Assembly: GCA_947172705.1 (NCBI GenBank)
Contig: CAMWCA010000039.1
Coordinates: 1 to 33,072 of the forward strand
Origin: an uncultured Lachnospiraceae bacterium
GTDB taxonomy: Bacteria > Bacillota > Clostridia > Lachnospirales > Lachnospiraceae
Direction of reading: 5' to 3'
Length of the DNA: 33,072 nt
Shown: in pieces, positions 1 through 8,286 of the stretch
Layout: every line of letters begins with the position of its first letter
Numbering within the stretch: the stretch's first letter is position 1
The notes under the pieces: generated by a model
Databases searched by the model: none
What the model saw: the letters and a program-made list of their open reading frames with translations, nothing else
Told to the model about the DNA's origin: nothing
Made by a program: the position numbers and the translations under genes

Positions 1-69
1 GCACAGAATTATCGGTATTTCAATAGGAAAATAACCTGTTTTATACTTTGATAGTTACATTTGTTGCTT

Positions 70-132
70 TTCACACCTACGCCAGGGTTCGAGATACGGT
101 GTCAGGCAGAAAGGGGATGTGAGCGGACATGG
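70..132 (+). repeat. Dispersed repeat, copy A
   Basis: From 70 to 114 this stretch aligns without gaps to 32855-32899, with about 34 of 45 bases identical, sharing the blocks TTCACACC, CAGGGTT and GGCAGAAAGG. From about 85 to 132 it also aligns without gaps to 22969-23016, sharing GGGTTCG, GTCAGGC and AGCGGACA. This copy runs directly into the remnant of a chemoreceptor gene, so it may mark a rearrangement point. No transposase is associated. The family is not one I can name. Confidence 0.6.
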
Positions 133-331
133 GCATGAAAGTAACCGGGCGGTGGTGTGCGCAATAGAAAAGATACGGGATATTTCCACCAATACTTCGG
201 AGCTGACCGAGAAGGTGGCGGATTCCCTGGAAGAACAACTGACCGGAATCCGGAACGTGGCGAAACGGGTGGATAACCTGTCGCAGGTCTCGGAGGAGAT
301 GGAACAGGAGATGACCAAATTTAAACTGTAA
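119..331 (+). pseudogene. C-terminal remnant of a methyl-accepting chemotaxis protein
   Basis: Only about 60-70 residues are recognisable. They are heptad-rich (IEKIRDISTNTSELTEKVADS, then LEEQLTGIRNVAKRVDNLSQ) and end in MEQEMTKFKL, which looks like the end of a chemoreceptor signalling coiled coil. There is no transmembrane segment, HAMP domain or conserved signalling tip. The frame is open upstream only to a stop at 32-34 and passes through the dispersed repeat, so the receptor's N-terminal part is missing. The nominal GTG start at 119 has no convincing ribosome binding site. The reading is a 5'-truncated pseudogene; the chemoreceptor assignment rests on coiled-coil character and tail, so it is moderate. 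Confidence 0.55.
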
Positions 332-335
332 CACA

Positions 336-382
336 AAAATGCAGGACCTTGTGAAGTTCATTCTTGGAGGAACCTGCATTTT
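336..382 (+). terminator. Hairpin after the chemoreceptor remnant
   Basis: AAAATGCAGG (336-345) pairs perfectly with CCTGCATTTT (373-382) around a 27-base loop, starting five bases after the stop codon at 329-331. There is no long T tract beyond TTTT, so termination strength is uncertain. Confidence 0.45.
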
Positions 383-391
383 GTAATAGTT

Positions 392-452
392 CAGCCTGCC
401 CCCAGGAGCAAAGCCGGGATGCCGATACGCTTCCGCTCCCTGTGGCAGGCTG
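392..452. other. Second intergenic hairpin
   Basis: CAGCCTGCC (392-400) pairs perfectly with GGCAGGCTG (444-452). The 43-base interior holds a further imperfect pairing, AGGAGC near 404 with GCTCCCT near 435. It is GC-rich compared with its surroundings and lies just before the promoter at 487-515. It could be a second terminator or a mobile palindromic unit; nothing in the sequence decides. Confidence 0.4.
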
Positions 453-486
453 TTCCTGTATTTTCTTGTCACCATAAAGGAGCAAA

Positions 487-515
487 TTGATAAATAAATG
501 CATTTTGTGTATAAT
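487..515 (+). promoter_or_regulatory. SigA-type promoter for the O-acetylation cassette
   Basis: TTGATA (487-492) and a perfect TATAAT (510-515) are separated by exactly 17 bases. The predicted start near 522 would give a leader of about 48 bases before the lipoprotein start at 570. Confidence 0.7.
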
Positions 516-569
516 AAAAAACGAATGCAGGATATCCTGAAAAAGCTTTGATTGAAAAGGAGAATTACC

Positions 570-1151
570 ATGAAAAAAGCGGTAATACAATTATTGATGG
601 CAATGATGCTCTTTACCCTGTCCGGATGCGGCGGAAAGCAGAATCCTTCTCAGGAGGAGCAGGGCGGTACGGAATCTGAATATACGGAAGCCCTTGAAGT
701 ACTGAATCAGGTGGTGGGTGCCTACGGCGAGGAGGAGCTGTTTTCTATGTATGGGGGAGATCAGGAAAATGCGGTGATGGATGCTCCCGGGAAGTTTGAT
801 GTCAGCAAAACAGAGGAATTGGAATACAACTATGGGCTGCCCAAGGAGCAGTTTTCCAATATTGAAGACGGGGCGACCATGGTACATCTGATGAATGCAA
901 ATACTTTTACCGGCGCGGCTTATCGTCTGAAGGAAGGTACGGACATGAATGCTTTTGCAGATGCTGTAGAATCCAGCATTCTGGCGAAGCAATGGATATG
1001 CGGGCAGCCTGATACGCTGATCATCATTGACGTGGACGGCAGATATGTGATAACCGCTTATGGTGAAGCGGGGATGATGGAGGTTTTCAAAAAGAATGCG
1101 CTGTCCGTTCTTGAAAATGGGCAGGTGGTGAAAGAAACCTCTATTGCATAA
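570..1151 (+). CDS. DUF4358-like lipoprotein
   Basis: A 193-residue exported lipoprotein. The ATG at 570 is chosen over an upstream TTG at 552 because AAGGAGA sits at the right distance before it. The N-terminus is a lipoprotein signal with lipobox LSGC, giving Cys20 as the acylated residue. An acidic linker rich in Glu and Gln follows, then a globular domain with FTGAAYRLKEGTDMNAFADAVE, KQWICGQPD and YVITAYGEAGMMEVF. This layout resembles the DUF4358 family of Firmicutes lipoproteins, whose function is not established. It is the first gene behind the 487-515 promoter and precedes an MBOAT acyltransferase and a DHHW protein, so a role in surface polymer modification is inferred from context only. 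Confidence 0.7.
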   Translation: MKKAVIQLLMAMMLFTLSGCGGKQNPSQEEQGGTESEYTEALEVLNQVVGAYGEEELFSMYGGDQENAVMDAPGKFDVSKTEELEYNYGLPKEQFSNIEDGATMVHLMNANTFTGAAYRLKEGTDMNAFADAVESSILAKQWICGQPDTLIIIDVDGRYVITAYGEAGMMEVFKKNALSVLENGQVVKETSIA

Positions 1152-1187
1152 CAGAACTGCTTTGATGATGAAGGAAAAAATGACGCT

Positions 1188-2585
1188 ATGCTGTTTTCAA
1201 GTATTTCTTTTTTATATTATTTTTTACCTCTGACGCTGGTTTTGTATTTTGCAGTCCCCAGGGCATTTAAGAATTTCATACTTCTGCTGGCAAGCCTTTT
1301 ATTTTATGGATGGGGAGAGCCGAAATATGTGGCGCTTATGGGAATTTCCATTCTTTTGGGATATGGATTTGGGCTGTTGGTAGAAAAATACAGAGAAAAA
1401 AGAGCGGGAAAGATACTTTGCGCTCTTTCTGTGTGTATCAGCCTTTCTTTTCTGGTGTGCTTTAAATATGCGGATTTTTTGATACAAAATGTAAACGGGA
1501 TAACAGGGCTGCAGCTTTCCCTTTTGGGGCTGTCCCTGCCCATTGGCATCAGCTTTTATACCTTTCAGGTCATAAGCTATACGGTGGACGTGTACCGGGG
1601 GGAGAAAGCGCAAAAAAGTCTGGTTGGTCTGGGAACATACATTGCTATGTTTCCTCAGCTGATTGCAGGACCTATCGTCCGGTATTCCCATATTGCGGGG
1701 CAGTTGACCGGCAGAAAATATTCCTGGCATGGGGCGGCATGGGGAATACGGCGTTTTGTCATTGGCATGGGGAAAAAGATCCTGATTGCAAATCAGCTCG
1801 GCGAATTATGCGGCATATTCCGTGCGTCCCAGGAAAAGTCGGTGTTGTTCTGCTGGCTTTATGCCGTTGGGTTTACTCTGCAAATTTACTTTGACTTCTC
1901 TGGATACAGCGATATGGCGATTGGTTTGGGGAAGATACTGGGATTTGACTTTCAGGAAAATTTTAACTATCCCTATATTTCCTCCAGTATAACGGAATTC
2001 TGGCGCAGGTGGCATATTTCCCTGGGGAGCTGGTTCCGGGATTATGTTTATATTCCTCTGGGGGGAAACCGTAAGGGAAGAGGAAGGCAGCTTTTCAATA
2101 TTTTGGTGGTATGGATGCTCACCGGCTTCTGGCATGGGGCGGCATGGAATTTCATTTTGTGGGGCGTGTTTTTTGCGGTACTTTTAACGGTGGAAAAGCT
2201 GTGGCTGCTGAAGAAGCTGGAAAAGAGCCGGTTGCTGTCCCATGCTTATACCTTGTTTTTTGTGATGCTGGGTTTTGTGATTTTTAACGGAGAAAGCCTG
2301 GGACAGGCATTTTCGGATCTGGCAGGGCTTTTTGGAGGCGGAGGTCTGCCTCTTATTTCCCAGGAAGCTTTATACTGTCTTTCCAGTTTTCGAAATGTCC
2401 TATTGGTGGGGGCATTGGGGGCGACCCCATTGGTTCGCAATTTACTGAGAAAGCTGTCAGAAAATCCCACAGGGGGCAAAATACGAAATCTGCTGGAGCC
2501 TGCTGTACTGACATTGTTGCTGCTGATCATGACAGCTTACCTGGTAGACGGTTCTTTTAACCCCTTTCTATATTTCCGGTTTTAG
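1188..2585 (+). CDS. MBOAT family O-acyltransferase (AlgI/DltB-like)
   Basis: A 465-residue polytopic membrane protein with the length and pattern of the AlgI/DltB/PatA group of membrane-bound O-acyltransferases. It starts MLFSSISFLYYFLPLTLVLYF, as typical AlgI-like proteins do. The family landmarks are visible: PIGISFYTFQVISYTVDVYRG, FPQLIAGPIVRY, YFDFSGYSDMAIGLGKILGF, EFWRRWHISLGSWFRDYVYI, and LTGFWHGAAWNFILWG, whose His316 is the expected catalytic histidine. Such proteins move an acyl group, usually acetyl, across the membrane to an exported polysaccharide together with an SGNH-like partner. The partner would be the next gene, which starts 11 bases downstream. The substrate polymer cannot be read from the sequence. 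Confidence 0.9.
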   Translation: MLFSSISFLYYFLPLTLVLYFAVPRAFKNFILLLASLLFYGWGEPKYVALMGISILLGYGFGLLVEKYREKRAGKILCALSVCISLSFLVCFKYADFLIQNVNGITGLQLSLLGLSLPIGISFYTFQVISYTVDVYRGEKAQKSLVGLGTYIAMFPQLIAGPIVRYSHIAGQLTGRKYSWHGAAWGIRRFVIGMGKKILIANQLGELCGIFRASQEKSVLFCWLYAVGFTLQIYFDFSGYSDMAIGLGKILGFDFQENFNYPYISSSITEFWRRWHISLGSWFRDYVYIPLGGNRKGRGRQLFNILVVWMLTGFWHGAAWNFILWGVFFAVLLTVEKLWLLKKLEKSRLLSHAYTLFFVMLGFVIFNGESLGQAFSDLAGLFGGGGLPLISQEALYCLSSFRNVLLVGALGATPLVRNLLRKLSENPTGGKIRNLLEPAVLTLLLLIMTAYLVDGSFNPFLYFRF

Positions 2586-2596
2586 GGAGATTGCTT

Positions 2597-3694
2597 ATGA
2601 GTGGAAAAAAGAAAGATATTGTCTTGTGCATCCTATTTCTGCTTCTGATTGGAGGCGGGTTTCTGCTTTGCTTGTTTTTGCCAAAAGCCAAATATTCAGA
2701 CAGTGAGCGGCGCATGCTTTCCCCTATGCCAAAGTGGTCGGCACAGGGAATATGGAGCGGGCACTTTATGTCTGATTTCGAAAATTATGCGGCAGATGCC
2801 TTTCCCTTTCGGGATTCTTTTCGGGGGATAAAGGCGCTGACAGCGCAAAACATATTTGCAAGGAAGGATAACAATGGGATTTATGTGGCGGACGGTTTTT
2901 TAGCCGCACTGGAATATCCTATGAATGAAGCTTCCATAGAGCGGGCAACAGGGCGGTTTCGATATGTTTGTGAGAAATATCTCACAGAAGAAAATAAAGT
3001 GTATCTTTCCGTTGTCCCTGATAAAAGCTGTTTTCTGGCAAAAGAAAGCGGTCATCCGTCCATGGATTACGAGGAATTTGAGAAGCGGGTGGCGGAGAAG
3101 GGTGATTTTGCGGAGTATATTTCCATATCCGATTTGCTGGAAAAAGAGGACTATTACAAAACGGATACCCACTGGCGGCAGGAAAAGATTACGGATGTGG
3201 CGGAGCGGCTGGCGCAGGCAATGGGAGCCACGCTGTCTCAGGACTATGAAATTCACACACTGGAATCGGATTTCTACGGCGTGTATTACGGGCAGGCGGC
3301 ACTGCTTCTGGCACCGGAGAAAATACAGTATCTGACAGGGGCAGATATTGACAGCTGTACCGTATATGACTGGCAGAATCAAAAGGAAATATCCGTCTAT
3401 GATATGGAAAAAGCAGTGGGAAGAGATCCCTATGAAATGTTTTTGTCAGGCTCTTTGTCTCTTCTTACCATAGAAAATCCTAATGCCGGGACGGACAAAA
3501 GACTGATCCTGTTTCGGGATTCTTTTGGATCAAGCATTGCACCCCTGCTTATCAGCGGATATGCGCAGATTACGCTGGTGGATATTCGTTATATCCATCC
3601 GGATATGCTGGAACAGTTTTTGGATTTTGACGGATGTGATGTGCTGTTTTTGTACAGTACCCTTGTGTTAAATCACAGTGATACAATAAAATAG
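2597..3694 (+). CDS. DHHW family / AlgX-like partner protein
   Basis: A 365-residue membrane-anchored extracellular protein. The ATG at 2597 is preferred to the TTG at 2591 because AGGGAGA ends six bases before it. A single N-terminal membrane segment (about residues 7-28) is followed by an extracytoplasmic domain. It carries SDSERRMLSPMP, FRDSFRGIKA, the signature KTDTHWRQE with its Asp-x-His pair, and LFRDSFGSSIAPLL near the C-terminus as the SGNH-like serine block. This matches the DHHW family related to AlgJ/AlgX/DltD. Such proteins usually work with an MBOAT protein to complete polymer O-acetylation outside the cell. The 11-base gap to the MBOAT gene supports co-translation. The final acceptor is unknown. 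Confidence 0.85.
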   Translation: MSGKKKDIVLCILFLLLIGGGFLLCLFLPKAKYSDSERRMLSPMPKWSAQGIWSGHFMSDFENYAADAFPFRDSFRGIKALTAQNIFARKDNNGIYVADGFLAALEYPMNEASIERATGRFRYVCEKYLTEENKVYLSVVPDKSCFLAKESGHPSMDYEEFEKRVAEKGDFAEYISISDLLEKEDYYKTDTHWRQEKITDVAERLAQAMGATLSQDYEIHTLESDFYGVYYGQAALLLAPEKIQYLTGADIDSCTVYDWQNQKEISVYDMEKAVGRDPYEMFLSGSLSLLTIENPNAGTDKRLILFRDSFGSSIAPLLISGYAQITLVDIRYIHPDMLEQFLDFDGCDVLFLYSTLVLNHSDTIK

Positions 3695-3729
3695 AAGTAC
3701 TCCTGCTGGATATGGATATTATATTTCAG

Positions 3730-3758
3730 TTGAAAATATTGCACTATTTTGAAATATT
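3730..3758 (+). promoter_or_regulatory. Candidate promoter for the GH30 sugar-uptake operon
   Basis: TTGAAA (3730-3735) and AATATT (3753-3758) are spaced by 17 bases, with five and four matches to the consensus. It is the best candidate in the 144-base gap before the binding-protein gene. The site is weak, as expected for an activator-dependent promoter under a YesN-type regulator. Confidence 0.35.
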
Positions 3759-3838
3759 GACATCTGTAAATGTATTTTTGGGGGTGATAAGATTGAATCA
3801 TCAAAAAAATACATATCCATAAACGGGAGGGTACAAAG

Positions 3839-5185
3839 ATGAAGAAAAAAATCATTGCATCATTGCTTGCAGCGACTATGGTTGTTTCATTATTTGCAGG
3901 ATGCGGTAAAAAAGACAGCAGTGCAACAGTCTCAAATGATGCACAGGATACTACACAGGAAAGCTCTGCAGAAAATACGGAAGCAGCGCCGGAAGCAGAG
4001 TCAGAGGCGGATTCCGGCGAAGCGGTAACGATCAAAATATTTTCCAATCTTCCTGATCGTAAAAACGGTCAGGGTCTGGTAGAACAAATGATCATCGATG
4101 AGTATATGGATGCGAATCCGAATGTGACGATTGAAGTTGAAGCTCTTGACGAGGAAGCTTACAAGACAAAATTTAAGGCATATGCAATGGATGGTATGCC
4201 GGATGTGGTCAGTATTTGGGGGCAGCCAGCTTTCCTGGATGAAGTATTGGATGCGGGAGTGCTTGCAGAATTGAACGAAGCTGATTATGCAGACTATAGT
4301 TTTATTGCAGGCTCATTGGAAGGTTTTAAGAAAGATGGAAAACTATATGGGCTTCCCAGAAATACAGATATTATGCTGATCTATTACAATCAGAAAATGT
4401 TTGAGGATAACGGCTGGAAGGTTCCCGCTACATATGATGAATTGACATCCCTTTGCGCCGATATCAAAGCGGCAGGGATCACACCCATCGCTATGGATGG
4501 CGGAGACGGATGGCCGATGGCATGTTTCCTTACAGATATTCTGGTAAGGGTAGCCGGAACAGATTATGCAGAGATCGTACGTAATGCAGTTGCATCAGGA
4601 GATTTCAATGCGCCGGAGATCCAGGAAGCTACACAGATTTTGGTAGATTCCGCAGCAGCAGGTATGTTCCAGGTGGGATATGATTCTCAGGATTATGGAA
4701 CCACAATGAATCTGTTTACCAATGGCCAGGCGGCAATGTACTGCATGGAAAGCTGGGATTGCTCCATGGCATTAAATCAAGATATTACACCTGAAATCAG
4801 AGATAATATCCGCGCATTTACAATGCCGGTGGTAGAAGGCGGCAAGGCTGGCGCAAATGATATTGCAGCATGGAACGGCGGCGGTTACGCAGTATCTGCA
4901 AGCTCCGCAGTGAAAGACGAAGCTGTTAAATTCTTAAACTACATGTATCAGCCGGATAAACTTTCAAAATATGGCTGGGAGAACGGCGTGGGTATGTCCG
5001 CACAGGATCAGACGGCGTATCTGACAGGCAACGAGACAGAATTGCAGAAGCAGGTTATGGACATTTTGAAAAATGCAACCAGTGTTTCAGGAACACCGAT
5101 CAATGACTGTGGACCTTCCGCATTCAAGACAGCGATTGAAAGTTGTCCCAGCAGAATGCGATCTGGTCAGTGCTCATTGTTCTGA
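3839..5185 (+). CDS. Sugar ABC transporter substrate-binding lipoprotein, C-terminus replaced
   Basis: A family 1 type solute-binding lipoprotein for a carbohydrate importer. The signal peptide MKKKIIASLLAATMVVSLFA ends at Cys22, and a linker rich in Ser, Glu and Ala ties it to the membrane. The mature domain shows IKIFSNLPDRKNGQG, YGLPRNTDIMLIYYNQKMFE, a Trp/Gly-rich DGGDGWPMAC segment and FTNGQAAMYCMESWD, all typical of oligosaccharide-binding proteins. GAGGGT precedes the ATG. The end is odd: after AFKTAIE the frame reads SCPSRMRSGQCSLF and stops. Those last bases encode permease sequence when read in another frame. About 25-30 residues of the normal C-terminal helix are therefore missing (inference from family length). 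The ligand is unknown; the GH30 gene in the operon suggests a beta-linked glucoside or similar glycan. Confidence 0.8.
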   Translation: MKKKIIASLLAATMVVSLFAGCGKKDSSATVSNDAQDTTQESSAENTEAAPEAESEADSGEAVTIKIFSNLPDRKNGQGLVEQMIIDEYMDANPNVTIEVEALDEEAYKTKFKAYAMDGMPDVVSIWGQPAFLDEVLDAGVLAELNEADYADYSFIAGSLEGFKKDGKLYGLPRNTDIMLIYYNQKMFEDNGWKVPATYDELTSLCADIKAAGITPIAMDGGDGWPMACFLTDILVRVAGTDYAEIVRNAVASGDFNAPEIQEATQILVDSAAAGMFQVGYDSQDYGTTMNLFTNGQAAMYCMESWDCSMALNQDITPEIRDNIRAFTMPVVEGGKAGANDIAAWNGGGYAVSASSAVKDEAVKFLNYMYQPDKLSKYGWENGVGMSAQDQTAYLTGNETELQKQVMDILKNATSVSGTPINDCGPSAFKTAIESCPSRMRSGQCSLF

Positions 5186-5571
5186 TCTGGCATGGATTTG
5201 GATGGGGGATGCTGATTTATTATACAGGAATTAAAAATATTGATCCGGTATTATATGAAGCGGTTTCTATTGACGGCGCAAACTGGTGGACAACATTTTT
5301 CAGGATTACGCTGCCGCTTATGAAGCCTGTTATCCAGATCAATGTGACCATGGCGATTATTTCTGCATTAAAGCAGATGGAGACAGTATACCTGCTGACA
5401 AATGGCGGGCCTAACAACAGCACACAGTTTGCGGCAAACTATTTGTATCAACAGGCGTTTAAGGCGTTTAAATACGGATATGGTAATGCCATTGGCGTTG
5501 TATTTATCATAATTTGTATCATAGTCACAGTTGCGCTTAACAGGATATTTAAAGATGAGCAGGATGCATAG
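5143..5571 (+). pseudogene. 5'-truncated sugar ABC permease (first permease of the operon)
   Basis: The frame encodes about 142 residues that match only the second half of a MalF/UgpA-type permease, which normally has about 290. Visible are a membrane segment (AIWSVLIVLIWHGFGWGMLIYYT), the EAA coupling loop EAVSIDGANWWTTFFRITLP with the Asp-Gly-Ala core, a TNGGPNNST loop and a final membrane helix. The N-terminal membrane segments are absent. An in-frame TGA lies at 5137-5139, the nominal TTG start at 5143 has no ribosome binding site, and the first 43 bases overlap the binding-protein frame. The simplest explanation is a deletion of roughly 0.5-0.7 kb joining the binding-protein gene to mid-permease. 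An assembly collapse is the alternative. Confidence 0.8.
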
Positions 5572-5584
5572 GGGGGGTGATTAC

Positions 5585-6421
5585 ATGAAAGAGAATGGTA
5601 AAAAAATCGGTAAAATTATTTTATGGATTGTATTGGTCATTGTAGCGATTATCCAATTGTTTCCGCTGATTTGGCTGGTGGATTTTTCTCTTGGCAGCAG
5701 TAATGAGATGTTTACCAATGGACTGCTTATTATTCCGGAGAAAATCCGCTGGGATAATTATGTGAAAGCCTTTGTGGATGGAAATTTTTTACATTATTTA
5801 AAAAACAGCGTTTTAATTAATACCCTTGCGGTAGTTTTGGTTGTGATTATATCCATTATGGCAGCCTTTGCCTGTCAGCGTATGAAATGGAAGCTGAGCG
5901 GGTTGATCAGTACGCTGCTGGTGATGGGCATGATGATCCCCATCCATGCAACGCTGCTTCCTAATTATAAAATATACAATACATTACATTTGACAGATAC
6001 GATCTGGGCGCTTTTGATTCCTTATGTGGCATTTTCACTGCCTCAGGGGATGTTCTTGATGTCGGGATTTATCCAGGCTATCCCTAAGGAACTGGAAGAA
6101 GCGGCGGTCATGGATGGATGTGGGATCTACAGGATCGTATTTCAGATTGTTACACCATTGTTAAAGCCGTCGATAGCAACGGTGGCAATTATGACGTTTT
6201 TAAATAACTGGAATGAATTTATGATGGCAAGCACGTACTTAAGTTCGCCGACGTGGAAGACGCTGCCTTTCTCCGTATTGGAATTTACCGGAGAATATTC
6301 TTCTAATTATGCAGTGCAGTTTGCAGTCATGGCATTGACGGCAGCCCCGGCAGTTATTGTATATGTGCTTCTTAATAAACACATTACCAAGGGTGTTGCA
6401 ATGGGGGCTGTAAAAGGATAA
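5585..6421 (+). CDS. Sugar ABC transporter permease, MalG-type
   Basis: A 278-residue inner-membrane permease of the carbohydrate uptake type 1 family. The ATG at 5585 is chosen because GGGGGGTGA precedes it; the frame is open further upstream but would overlap the preceding gene. About six membrane segments are visible. The EAA loop reads ELEEAAVMDGCGIYRIVFQIVTPLLKPS and contacts the ATPase. The protein ends with the common tail ITKGVAMGAVKG. Its expected heterodimer partner is the upstream permease, which is truncated here, so this intact subunit may have no functional mate. No ATP-binding subunit is encoded nearby, as is usual where one MsiK/MsmK-type ATPase serves several importers. Confidence 0.9.
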   Translation: MKENGKKIGKIILWIVLVIVAIIQLFPLIWLVDFSLGSSNEMFTNGLLIIPEKIRWDNYVKAFVDGNFLHYLKNSVLINTLAVVLVVIISIMAAFACQRMKWKLSGLISTLLVMGMMIPIHATLLPNYKIYNTLHLTDTIWALLIPYVAFSLPQGMFLMSGFIQAIPKELEEAAVMDGCGIYRIVFQIVTPLLKPSIATVAIMTFLNNWNEFMMASTYLSSPTWKTLPFSVLEFTGEYSSNYAVQFAVMALTAAPAVIVYVLLNKHITKGVAMGAVKG

Positions 6422-6459
6422 AATAAGGAAAATTTTATTTCTTATGGGCGGAGGGCGCT

Positions 6460-8286
6460 ATGAAACAGATCAGAAATTGGGTTATGAAGCTGAGTATTCG
6501 GCAAAAACTGATTTTTTACAGTTATGCGATTATTACGCCTATTTTAATGTTGATCAGCATCCTGCTTCTGATACATAATTATCGATCTGCAGTGCAAAGT
6601 GAAGAGGAAAGGTGTATTCAGAGTGTACAGAGCGTATCGGACAGTATTAGTGTAGTGCAGAAGAATATCATAGAAATGGGTACATATATCAGTATTAACG
6701 AGGAGGTTGAACAGATTCTGACAGAGGATGAACCGGAAATATTAAATCGTGATGCCAGGCTTTGGCTTAATTATGCGCCCATGCAGATCATACAGGACAT
6801 GGTGGCGCTGGATGGGCAGATCAAAACGGTTGCGATCTATCCGGAAAACGGAATCAATCCATACCTTAGCTGTGTCGACCGGTCTTCCTACATAGGGAAT
6901 ATGGAACAGGTAAGAAAACAGGAAATATATGCCCTTGCCATACAGGAAAAAGGCAAATTTTTGTGGCAAAGAGTGGGAAGGTATGAGTCTGACACTTACC
7001 AGTTTAATCAGAGCGATAAGATCGTTATGTACCGTGAAATTTACGATATGGCGCGAAGAAACAAGCGGGGATATCTTGTGATCGGATCATCGGCAGAGAT
7101 ATTTGATGAGATATGTCAGAATTCTCTCCGTGACAGACAGGAAACGGTAGTGGTAATGAGCGGATATGGAGCGGAACTTGTACGCTGCGGAAATATTGAC
7201 GATGGGGCGGTATCCGATATTCTGGCACAGGAGGCGTCGATGTTCACCGGCCGAAAAACGATTCAGATCGGTACATGTGGGGTTTACAACGTTTATCGAT
7301 GCAGGGATGAAGAGACAGAGACGATGGTTTACAAAATTGTACACAAAGTTGGGTGGAAGGACTTAAGCAATACGATCATTTACGCGCCGCTGGCACTGCT
7401 GATTGGATTTTTATTTGGGCTGTATCCTGTTTTAGTGTTGGTTTCCGATATTGTTTCCAAGCCGTTACATAGATTGAGCGCTGCAATGGAAAATTTTAAA
7501 CAGGGGGATTTCAGCCAGAAAATAGAAGTAGTGACACAGGATGAGGTAGGAGAGGTTTCAGCGGGTTTTAACAGAATGGTGGATGATATCAGGGAGCTGA
7601 TTGACAAAAATTACGTTCTGGCGATTAAAGAGAGGGAGAGCGAGCTGGATATTCTTCAGGCGCAAATGAATCCACATTTCCTGTATAATACTTTGGATTC
7701 CTTATATTGGAAGGCAATGGAGTCGGGAAATGAGGAGATAGCGGAGGATATTTTGTCGCTTTCACAGCTGTTCCGCCTTGTTTTAAACCGTGGGGACGGT
7801 ATTACCACAGTACAGACGGAAGCCGATTTGCTGGAGCGCTATCTTCATATTCAACGTATGCGGTTTGGAAAAAGATTAAAATATGAAATATCACTGGATG
7901 ATACCATTTTGGAAGAAGAAATACCGAAACTGATTCTGCAGCCTTTTGTAGAAAATGCCATTGTGCATGGGTTTGAAAAGGCAGACAGAAATTATTCCCT
8001 GTCTATTATTAGAAAAAGGGAAGAGGGGCGCATGATCTTCCAGATAGAGGACACAGGCGTTGGAATGAGCGAGAAACAGCTGAAGGCGATTTGGGACAAA
8101 GCAGACAATCGCAAGTATGCCAGTCAGCGTATCGGAAGGTATGCGATTAAAAATGTAAAGGAACGTTTGGAACTTATTTACCATGAAAATTATACACTTC
8201 ATATTACAAGCAGGGTCGGACAGGGAACTACTGTGGTTGTGTCTGTCCTTTGCAGGTTGAAGGAGATCAGACAACATGAGCATTAA
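6460..8286 (+). CDS. YesM-type sensor histidine kinase
   Basis: A 608-residue membrane sensor kinase of the LytS/YesM (His_kinase plus HATPase_c) group. It has an N-terminal membrane helix (about residues 15-42), a large extracellular sensor region to about 305, a second membrane helix, and a HAMP domain beginning near VSKPLHRLSAAMENFKQGDFS. The phospho-acceptor block is QMNPHFLYNTLDSLYWK with His406. The ATPase domain carries LILQPFVENAIVHGFE (N box) and IEDTGVGMSE (G1 box). It lies 38 bases after the permease and overlaps the response regulator by 11 bases. Proteins of this type sense extracellular sugars, often with the binding protein, and control their own uptake operon. Confidence 0.92.
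   Translation: MKQIRNWVMKLSIRQKLIFYSYAIITPILMLISILLLIHNYRSAVQSEEERCIQSVQSVSDSISVVQKNIIEMGTYISINEEVEQILTEDEPEILNRDARLWLNYAPMQIIQDMVALDGQIKTVAIYPENGINPYLSCVDRSSYIGNMEQVRKQEIYALAIQEKGKFLWQRVGRYESDTYQFNQSDKIVMYREIYDMARRNKRGYLVIGSSAEIFDEICQNSLRDRQETVVVMSGYGAELVRCGNIDDGAVSDILAQEASMFTGRKTIQIGTCGVYNVYRCRDEETETMVYKIVHKVGWKDLSNTIIYAPLALLIGFLFGLYPVLVLVSDIVSKPLHRLSAAMENFKQGDFSQKIEVVTQDEVGEVSAGFNRMVDDIRELIDKNYVLAIKERESELDILQAQMNPHFLYNTLDSLYWKAMESGNEEIAEDILSLSQLFRLVLNRGDGITTVQTEADLLERYLHIQRMRFGKRLKYEISLDDTILEEEIPKLILQPFVENAIVHGFEKADRNYSLSIIRKREEGRMIFQIEDTGVGMSEKQLKAIWDKADNRKYASQRIGRYAIKNVKERLELIYHENYTLHITSRVGQGTTVVVSVLCRLKEIRQHEH

Noticed and set aside
5100..5200. Natural fusion or programmed frameshift between binding protein and permease
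   Set aside because: The frames join a protein missing its last helix to a permease missing its first half; a shift in reading frame cannot supply the missing parts.
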